Source: Synergistales bacterium (lineage in GTDB: Bacteria; Synergistota; Synergistia; Synergistales; Aminobacteriaceae). From it: DNA of 37,542 nt. This document shows, piece after piece, positions 32,303-37,542 of the stretch; positions within the stretch are counted from its first letter, which is position 1; every line of letters starts with the position of its first letter. The notes beneath the pieces are model-generated. The model saw only the letters and a program-made list of their open reading frames with translations. It made no database searches and was not told where the DNA came from. The DNA is taken from positions 1 to 37,542 of the forward strand of contig BNVH01000032.1 of NCBI GenBank assembly GCA_025997955.1, given 5' to 3'. A program made the position numbers and the translations under genes.

Positions 32303-33241
32303 TTACAAAAGCCCCAAAGCCGCCTTGGCTATGTTGTCCGGCGTGAGGCCGTAACGCTCCAAGAGCTGTTCGTACTCATGGGCGGACTGCCCGTACCTGT
32401 CGGCAAAGCCTATACGTTCTGTTGGAAGCGGGGCGCGGGAGAGAACCCGCGCTATAGCCGCGCCGAGGCCGCCGATAACGCTGTGCTCCTCGACTGTGAC
32501 GAGCGCGCGAACCGAACCAAGCGCCGCGCGGACGGCCTTTTCATCCAATGGTTTTATCGTGCTGAAGTTCACGACGCTCGCGCTCTTTCCGCTTTTGGCC
32601 AAAATCTCTCGCGCTTTTAGCCCCATATCAGCCGTAACACCATTGACACAAATGGCTACGTCCTTGCCCTCAGCCAGAACAAGTGGCTTGCCTACCTCGA
32701 ACGGCGTCGCTTCTTCCGTGACAAGCGGGGTGTCGTTGCGGTTGAGGCGAATGTATACGGGGCCATTTATAGCGAGAGCCGCCCTTACGACCTTGGGGAC
32801 CTCCGTGGCGTCCACAGGCGCGAAGACGGTCATATTAGGCAGCACGCTCATCAGCGCCAAGTCCTCAAAGCACTGGTGCGTGGCGCCGTCGCCGAAGTCG
32901 GAGAGTCCGACGCTCGACCCCACTATCTTCACGTTTAGTTTAGGCAGGCATACGCCCTGACGAATCTGCTCGTAAGGACGGGCCGTCACGAATATGGCGA
33001 AAGTATGCACAAACGGGATTTTGCCGCAAAGGGCGAGCCCTGCCGCCGCGCTCACCATATTGGCCTCACCTATACCCATCTCAATATACTGCTCGGGCAG
33101 GTTGTTTTGAATCTGCGCGGACTGAGTGGACGTGCAGAGGTCGGCGTCCAAAGCTACAATATTTTTGTTGGCCTTGGCCGCCTCCAAGAGGGCTAAACCG
33201 TACGCCGCGCGCGGGTTTTTCTCTATTTTTTTATCGCTCAT
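32303..33241 (-). CDS. Transketolase C-terminal subunit (split transketolase)
   Basis: A 312-residue subunit carrying the pyrimidine-binding and C-terminal domains. The catalytic Glu59 lies in 'EMGIGEANMVSAAAGLA'. Also seen are 'FVHTFAIFVTARPYEQIR', 'SDFGDGATHQCFEDLALM' and the C-terminal 'VTVEEHSVIGGLGAAIARVL'. It pairs with the N-terminal subunit encoded 16 bases upstream to make a full thiamine-diphosphate enzyme that moves two-carbon ketol units. Split enzymes of this kind are often specialised, for example apulose-4-phosphate and sulfofructose transketolases. Confidence 0.93.
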   Translation of the reverse strand: MSDKKIEKNPRAAYGLALLEAAKANKNIVALDADLCTSTQSAQIQNNLPEQYIEMGIGEANMVSAAAGLALCGKIPFVHTFAIFVTARPYEQIRQGVCLPKLNVKIVGSSVGLSDFGDGATHQCFEDLALMSVLPNMTVFAPVDATEVPKVVRAALAINGPVYIRLNRNDTPLVTEEATPFEVGKPLVLAEGKDVAICVNGVTADMGLKAREILAKSGKSASVVNFSTIKPLDEKAVRAALGSVRALVTVEEHSVIGGLGAAIARVLSRAPLPTERIGFADRYGQSAHEYEQLLERYGLTPDNIAKAALGLL

Positions 33242-33257
33242 AACGGACGTCCTCCTT

Positions 33258-34088
33258 CTACATAGCCATAACTGACGCTATGGCTTTTTCGCGGGTCTCG
33301 GGCGTCAGAAGGTTATTGTGATAATCGTGGGAATTCTCGGCGAAAGTCACGCCCTTGCCCTTGACGGTACGCGCTATGACGGCCGTGGGCGCGCCTTTTA
33401 CAGCCGTGGCCTTGTCTAAAGTTCCGACTATATCGGCCAAGTCATGTCCATCTATCTCGAAGGTCTTCCAACCGAACGCCGCGAAGCGCCCCGGTATGTT
33501 TTGTATGGCGTAGCGGTCGCGGGTTTTGCCCATCGCCTGAATGCCGTTCATATCCACTATAACCGTGAGGTTGTCGAGCGAATATACGTTAGACGCCATC
33601 GTCGCCTCCCATATCTGCCCCTCGGCCAGCTCTCCGTCTCCGACTATGACGTAAACGTGATAATCGCGCTTGTCGAGTTTTCCGGCTATGGCCATTCCGA
33701 CGCCCATGGAGAAGCCCTGTCCGAGAGAGCCGGTGTTGGCCTCGACACCAGGCGTCTCACGCTCGGGGTGTCCCTGCAAAACGCTGCCCAAGCTCTTTGT
33801 GGTGGCTAAGACGTCCTTGCCAAAATAACCCGCCTCGGCGAGAGCCGCGTACTGAGCCAAGACCGAGTGTCCCTTGCTCATAATAAAACGGTCGCGATCC
33901 GGGTCGTCCGGCGATTTAGCCGAGTGCTTCATCTTATAAAAATAAAGCGCCGTCACAATGTCCGCGCAAGACATAGAACCGCCCAAATGTCCCCTGTGGT
34001 CTATGCCAAGCGCTTCAATTATCCCAAGGCGAACGCTTAGCGCCTTTTCCTTGAGAGCCTTCAGTGTCGCATCGTCTATCTTGCCCAA
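33258..34088 (-). CDS. Transketolase N-terminal subunit (split transketolase)
   Basis: A 276-residue thiamine-diphosphate-binding subunit. His34 is in 'DHRGHLGGSMS', His74 in 'MSKGHSVLAQY', 'NTGSLGQGFSMGVGMA' covers the cofactor site, and the metal/diphosphate motif runs from 'VGDGELAEGQ' (151-153) to Asn181 in 'DMNGIQAMG'. All expected residues are present. First enzyme gene after the regulator, with an AGGGAGG ribosome site. The substrate is not shown by sequence; the neighbours suggest a keto-aldonate donor rather than housekeeping pentose phosphate work. Confidence 0.93.
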   Translation of the reverse strand: MGKIDDATLKALKEKALSVRLGIIEALGIDHRGHLGGSMSCADIVTALYFYKMKHSAKSPDDPDRDRFIMSKGHSVLAQYAALAEAGYFGKDVLATTKSLGSVLQGHPERETPGVEANTGSLGQGFSMGVGMAIAGKLDKRDYHVYVIVGDGELAEGQIWEATMASNVYSLDNLTVIVDMNGIQAMGKTRDRYAIQNIPGRFAAFGWKTFEIDGHDLADIVGTLDKATAVKGAPTAVIARTVKGKGVTFAENSHDYHNNLLTPETREKAIASVMAM

Positions 34089-34123
34089 TTCTCAAAAACC
34101 TCCCTTTGAAATTTTTCGTTCTA

Positions 34124-34858
34124 TCAAGCGTCCAACAACGCTGATATGGCCTTTTGCGTCTCTTTGACGTGCTCCGACATGACGAGTTCCGCTTGCTTCG
34201 CGTCCCGCTCCTGTAACGCTTTGATTATTTGCTGGTGATATTTCATGGCCCGCTTTCGCCTCTCGGTGTACGAGGCGGATATGACTTGCTGTCTTAAAAG
34301 GTGTTCTCTTATCAATTCAAAGGAATGGGAAAAAAGCGCGTTGCGCGTGGCCTGCGACAGGAGATAGTGAAAATTCATATCAAGCTCGGCAAAACCGGCC
34401 GGGTCTTTATCGGACGAAACGTTGACTATTTGACTTTCCACGCAGGAAACTAATTTTTCTATTTCGGCATCGGTGATACGCATAGCGGCCAACGCCGCGC
34501 AGTATGGCTCGTAAGCGACACGAAACTCCATAACGCTCAGGACATCCTGAAGATTATCGGGGTCGAGCGCGGGAGGGGATTTGACGGCGTAAGAGGGGTC
34601 GTTGACAAACGTCCCCATACCGGGAACCGTGTAGACTAAATTGTTGGCTTTTAGGAGATTCAGCGCCTCACGCACAGTGGAACGCCCGACGCGAAACGCG
34701 CCCACAAGCTCGGCCTCGGTGTATAGCTGCTCGCCCGGAGACCAAAATCCCGACAGAATTTTTTCTTTGAGCGCCTCGAATACGACGACGCTTCTGCTTT
34801 TCCGTTCCAGAGGAGTAAAGACATTCCCGCCGCGTACCACGCTTGCCGTCGCCATCAT
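34124..34858 (-). CDS. GntR-family transcriptional regulator, FadR/FCD subfamily
   Basis: A 244-residue regulator. The N-terminal winged helix has 'LYTEAELVGAFRVGRSTVRE', 'ALNLLKANNLVYTVPGMGTF'. The C-terminal FCD effector domain has metal-type residues in 'DMNFHYLLSQATRN', 'YHQQIIKAL' and 'MSEHVKET', common in sensors of sugar acids and carboxylates. Frames start at 34864, 34858 and 34855; GGGGG lies six bases before ATG 34858, so that start is preferred. It is the first gene of the sugar-acid operon, behind a promoter with an inverted repeat, which suggests autoregulation relieved by the substrate or a derivative. Confidence 0.92.
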   Translation of the reverse strand: MMATASVVRGGNVFTPLERKSRSVVVFEALKEKILSGFWSPGEQLYTEAELVGAFRVGRSTVREALNLLKANNLVYTVPGMGTFVNDPSYAVKSPPALDPDNLQDVLSVMEFRVAYEPYCAALAAMRITDAEIEKLVSCVESQIVNVSSDKDPAGFAELDMNFHYLLSQATRNALFSHSFELIREHLLRQQVISASYTERRKRAMKYHQQIIKALQERDAKQAELVMSEHVKETQKAISALLDA

Positions 34859-34896
34859 AGGCATCCCCCAATGAAAACTCTTAGACTTGACATATA

Positions 34897-34908
34897 TCTG
34901 ATGTCAGA
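34897..34908. promoter_or_regulatory. Operator-like inverted repeat for the FadR-type regulator
   Basis: TCTGA-TG-TCAGA is a perfect inverted repeat of two 5-bp arms placed just downstream of the -10 box. It lies inside a wider inverted pair CTTGACA (34886-34892) and TGTCAAG (34934-34940); ATATCTG also repeats directly at 34894 and 34929. The size and position suit a GntR/FCD repressor site. Confidence 0.6.
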
Positions 34909-34909
34909 C

Positions 34910-34939
34910 AACATATCACAAAGAATCAATATCTGTCAA
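34910..34939 (-). promoter_or_regulatory. Promoter of the sugar-acid operon
   Basis: On the minus strand a perfect TTGACA (34934-34939) is followed after 18 bases by TATGTT (34910-34915). The operator-like repeat starts right behind the -10. The rest of the 34865-35027 gap holds only the terminator hairpin of the next gene. Confidence 0.65.
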
Positions 34940-34951
34940 GGGAGAAATGTA

Positions 34952-34998
34952 AAAATACGACTTAACTGAGCTTATAGAAAACAGTTAAGTCGTATTTT
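34952..34998 (-). terminator. Long perfect hairpin terminator after the glycosyltransferase gene
   Basis: AAAATACGACTTAACTG (34952-34968) pairs with CAGTTAAGTCGTATTTT (34982-34998) over 17 bp without mismatch, with a 13-base loop. On the minus strand the stem ends in TTTTT. It lies 29 bases after the glycosyltransferase stop and shields the sugar-acid promoter from read-through. Confidence 0.85.
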
Positions 34999-35027
34999 GC
35001 TTTGGAAATTTCTAATGCTGCTTTGTC

Positions 35028-36905
35028 TTACGGCAAGGGCGAAATATCTATCGAATAAAACGTCAGCTCGTTATGTTTTGTTGGGGAGGCGTTTTCAATC
35101 CGCGTCTCTAATTTCATGAGATTTTCATGCAAGGGAGATTTTTGCGCAACCTCTAAGGGAACCTCGAAATGAAAATCTTCTCTGTAGTCTTTTAGCTTTG
35201 CCCTTTTAACCTCCACGTCGTTGAAAAAGAAGACTGCTTCGCTCTCGTCGGGCTCCGCGTCGAACGGTACGGCGTTCACTACGACGCTGTAAGGTTGCAC
35301 TTTATCTACAGGCAGAGCCAGCGACATCTTATCCCCGGAAGAGCGTCGGCCCTTTTCTGCCGTAGTTCTTCCCAAAATTTTATCGAGCGTCGTGATATTC
35401 TCCCTCCAACCGTCAATTAGGACTGTCTGCTCAATGTCCCGATGTGGAGAGGTATGTTCGATAATTCTAAACCATCCGTTATTGCTGAATTCGGCAAGCG
35501 CAGCGCCCTGCGTCAGAGCCGGCGCTGGGTCGGCGGCGGATTCCTGCTTCAGATTGTCCTGTAAGCTCTTCTGAAACGCGTCTTCCGGAACGGCATAGAC
35601 AGGAAAATAATAAATTTTCGGCGCTCTCTTTGCCTCAGCAAACCTCCGCAAACTGTAATACTGTTCTAAAGAGGAGATAGGCTGACTAAGGTTGATAATT
35701 TGGGCATTTTCGTAGGGCTTCAGACGTGTCAAAAACTCATCAAACTCAAGTGTGCGCCGCACGCGGAAAACATTGATTGCCATGAGCGACAAAATCGACA
35801 CGGCGCAAACGAGGCCAAGCGCGTAAGACCATCGCAGGGCGTTTCGTCTGAATACAGCGTTGCTGTCCCACGCGTCGAGCAATGTTTGCCGCAGCGGAAA
35901 GAGCGCGACGAAGAAGAGCATCAATATAAAGAGCTGTTCCATATAACCATAACGAATCAACAAAGGAACTTCGCCGCTATGAAATACGAAGTTTCCCAAA
36001 ACACAAACCGATAGGACGAGCATAGCTACAAAAGTCTTTCCGGCGTCGCGCATTTTGCTGCTCGCCAAACACCAGCAGGTGTAGAAGATGGCAAAACTCA
36101 TGAGAATCACGCTGGCCCGCGGTCCTCTGTAAACAAAATCAAATACTATTCTCGCTCTGGAGAAAAACGACATAGACCGACCGTAAATATCTACTGCGGC
36201 TGGCATTTGTGACATGGCAACGCCAATGGATCCATAGACCGCGCAGGCCATACATAGCGGCAAAAGAAAGAAAAGAAGATCACGTCCAATTTTATTTCTT
36301 CGGATGTTGTACGCAAAAATTATTAATAGAGGAAGTAGCAACAAAACAAAATTTTCCTTGCTGCCAATCGCCATAGCAGCGGAAAAACACATGAGAGGCC
36401 ACGCGAATGAATATTTTTTGACATAACGGGCAAGGCCGTATATAAATAAAGTAGTCCATAGGCAAGCGTCAATCTCAGCCGGCCCTAATCGGTTCCACAT
36501 ATCAGCGTAACATGGTAGCCCAGCGAAAAGCAACATTCCAAGGAACACAAAAGGCGTCGGGAAAAAATAGCGAATGGAAAGACCTATGCAGACAACAGAA
36601 AAGAAAAAAATGAAAAAATTACGAGCGAACCAGGCCACGGCATTTGTACCAAACAGACAAGAGCTAAAAACGCGCATGAAATAATATGCCGGTCGATAGC
36701 GTAATGTCTGTCCCCATTGCACAATCTCGGTTTTTGATATGGCCGTCTTAAAAGCTTGCAAAAAATTTCCGTCGCTTTTCTCAAAAACAGAACTGAGAGC
36801 GACAATTTCATGATCATCAATAATCCATAGTTTCCCCTGATAAAAAGGCCAAAATAAGATGACGCTAATTAGGAGCCCTATACAATATATATACTTTCGC
36901 TGCAT
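35028..36905 (-). CDS. Polytopic membrane glycosyltransferase-like protein (GT-C type)
   Basis: A 625-residue protein with about ten to twelve membrane helices in the first two thirds and a soluble, probably periplasmic C-terminal domain from about residue 420. The first loop has acidic residues in 'LWIIDDHEIVAL', where GT-C lipid-linked sugar transferases keep their catalytic acid. Later loops show 'RYRPAYYFMR' and 'NRLGPAEIDACLW'. I infer transfer of sugar from a lipid carrier onto a surface glycan, but no specific family is certain. The frame runs to 36947; ATG 36905 has AAAGGA eight bases upstream and is preferred. The gene looks more AT-rich than the rest of the window, suggesting transfer with a surface-glycan locus. 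Confidence 0.7.
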   Translation of the reverse strand: MQRKYIYCIGLLISVILFWPFYQGKLWIIDDHEIVALSSVFEKSDGNFLQAFKTAISKTEIVQWGQTLRYRPAYYFMRVFSSCLFGTNAVAWFARNFFIFFFSVVCIGLSIRYFFPTPFVFLGMLLFAGLPCYADMWNRLGPAEIDACLWTTLFIYGLARYVKKYSFAWPLMCFSAAMAIGSKENFVLLLLPLLIIFAYNIRRNKIGRDLLFFLLPLCMACAVYGSIGVAMSQMPAAVDIYGRSMSFFSRARIVFDFVYRGPRASVILMSFAIFYTCWCLASSKMRDAGKTFVAMLVLSVCVLGNFVFHSGEVPLLIRYGYMEQLFILMLFFVALFPLRQTLLDAWDSNAVFRRNALRWSYALGLVCAVSILSLMAINVFRVRRTLEFDEFLTRLKPYENAQIINLSQPISSLEQYYSLRRFAEAKRAPKIYYFPVYAVPEDAFQKSLQDNLKQESAADPAPALTQGAALAEFSNNGWFRIIEHTSPHRDIEQTVLIDGWRENITTLDKILGRTTAEKGRRSSGDKMSLALPVDKVQPYSVVVNAVPFDAEPDESEAVFFFNDVEVKRAKLKDYREDFHFEVPLEVAQKSPLHENLMKLETRIENASPTKHNELTFYSIDISPLP

Positions 36906-36936
36906 AAAGTTCAGTCCTTTCAATAATTTAGCGCTT

Positions 36937-37412
36937 TTAAGCGACAATTGGATCGTCGCATTTCCTGTAAATACTTAGTGTCGCAAATGAAAAATAACGA
37001 GCAAGGCGAGTTCTCCATAAAAATTTCTCAAGATAAGTTAGGAAAGATACACTGCTCAGAGAGCCAATGTTCAGCAAAGGAAACGCGTCCGGGTTATACC
37101 ATAGTACGTATGCCAACAATCCTGGGTAAAGCTCGTCTATAACCTCCAAATGATGTCGTCGCGCTGTTTCATGCAATTCTCGCGTTTCAAAGGCTTTTTC
37201 AGTGTTTGGCTCGAAAATTTTATTTTTATCATATATACGATGACGAATCCACTTCAGTAGAAAATTATTATTGGTGGGTTCGAAACTAACAAAAATTCCC
37301 CCAGGCTTCAAAGCGCGGCTCAAGCCCAACATTGCCTGATCAGCAAACGCATAGACATGATGCAACCCGCCAATTAAAAATATAAGATCGTATAAATTAC
37401 TTTCTTGAAAAT
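36937..37412 (-). pseudogene. Class I SAM-dependent methyltransferase, 5' end removed by an insertion sequence
   Basis: The frame from about 37412 to TAA at 36937 encodes the second half of a Methyltransf_11/25-type enzyme: 'DLIFLIGGLHHVYAFAD', then 'LSRALKPGGIFVSFEP', and a C-terminal region with 'FFSFATLSIYRKCD'-like hydrophobic ending ('ARYFSFATLSIYRKCD'). The SAM-binding motif I (DxGxG), expected roughly 50-60 residues earlier, is missing; instead the sequence changes into the end of an IS5-family element. No good start codon with ribosome site is present. The N-terminal half should lie beyond the element, outside the window. It was probably read into the glycosyltransferase gene 31 bases downstream. 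Confidence 0.8.
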
Positions 37413-37542
37413 CTAAGAACCTGTTTAATATCTTCTTAACAACAACGAAACAAAGGCAAGCAAGATCATTTGTAAAGTTGTGAGGATTTTACGTTCACAA
37501 TTTTTCCATAGACGGCGGCATTTGTCGAGCCAGGCGAAAGTT
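37413..37542 (-). mobile_element. End of an IS5-family insertion sequence (partial)
   Basis: Contains the last transposase codons and a probable terminal repeat. The outer edge reads CTAAGAACCTGTTTAATATC on the plus strand, similar in style to IS5-family ends, and the transposase stop lies within it. The edge near 37413 is inferred from where methyltransferase homology begins. The other end and any target duplication are outside the window. Confidence 0.7.
37425..37542 (-). CDS. IS5-family transposase, C-terminal 38 residues (partial)
   Basis: Read from the window edge, the frame gives 'TFAWLDKCRRLWKNCERK' followed by 'ILTTLQMILLAFVSLLLRRY' and TAA at 37425-37427. The 'TFAWL..RRL.K..E' pattern is the C-terminal signature of IS5-type DDE transposases, including the last catalytic-region residues. 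The rest of the gene lies outside the window, so completeness and activity are unknown. Confidence 0.85.
   Translation of the reverse strand, partial: TFAWLDKCRRLWKNCERKILTTLQMILLAFVSLLLRRY

Noticed and set aside
31514..32620. Plus-strand open frame (368 codons) across the garR-like and transketolase genes
   Set aside because: Spans two well-supported minus-strand genes and their gap; low-complexity shadow frame.
36939..37365. Complete small methyltransferase starting at TTG 37365
   Set aside because: That TTG lies in the middle of the conserved 'GGLHHV' segment, has no ribosome site, and the SAM-binding half would be missing.

Overview
This window most likely comes from a member of the Synergistota (Synergistaceae-like). 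The C10-family protease at 854-3430 ends in a Gly-rich segment, a cysteine, a hydrophobic stretch and a basic tail, which resembles the Synergist-CTERM sorting tag. The Kdo genes (kdsB, waaA) show a Gram-negative outer membrane. The many peptide, amino-acid and organic-acid importers suit an amino-acid and peptide fermenter. All calls come from reading the sequence; no database search was run. No intergenic gap exceeds 300 bases, and I saw no tRNA, rRNA or CRISPR array.

Layout, left to right. (1) 1-725: 3' part of an Rpn/PD-(D/E)XK transposase-family nuclease, ending at a hairpin. (2) 854-7563, minus strand: a polar amino-acid ABC importer (binding protein, permease, ATPase) leads into two overlapping NodB-fold deacetylase genes, followed by the surface protease. 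The second deacetylase lacks all three catalytic-site histidines that the first one has. (3) 7739-14497, minus: an M20 peptidase followed by a complete Dpp/Opp-type peptide importer. (4) 14640-17246, minus: a MarR regulator, kdsB and waaA, with a palindromic operator over the MarR promoter. (5) 17479-19560, plus: KDG kinase and a KDPG aldolase fused to a VOC-like domain. (6) 19542-25849, minus: an iron-type alcohol dehydrogenase and an Rbs-like sugar importer. A toxin-antitoxin pair sits inside the importer operon, and its YoeB-type toxin is broken by an in-frame TAG. (7) 25901-27199: a GltS-type glutamate/Na+ symporter with its own promoter. (8) 27316-34858, minus: a FadR-type regulator, split transketolase, GarR-like reductase, tripartite tricarboxylate transporter (TctC, TctB, TctA) and an SDR dehydrogenase. 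(9) 35028-37542, minus and visibly AT-richer: a membrane glycosyltransferase, a 5'-truncated methyltransferase, and the end of an IS5-family element that cuts it.

How the genes may work together. Region 8 can be read as one catabolic route. A sugar acid enters through TctABC and is oxidised by the SDR to a keto-acid. Transketolase removes a two-carbon unit, and the GarR-like enzyme reduces the remaining aldehyde acid. If the substrate were a pentonate oxidised at C4, the chemistry would give exactly tartronate semialdehyde, the GarR substrate. This is inference, but it explains every gene in the cluster. Regions 5 and 6 together look like sugar or hexonate uptake and the lower 2-keto-3-deoxygluconate pathway. 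Regions 2 and 3 form a proteolysis, peptide-uptake and amide-hydrolysis block.
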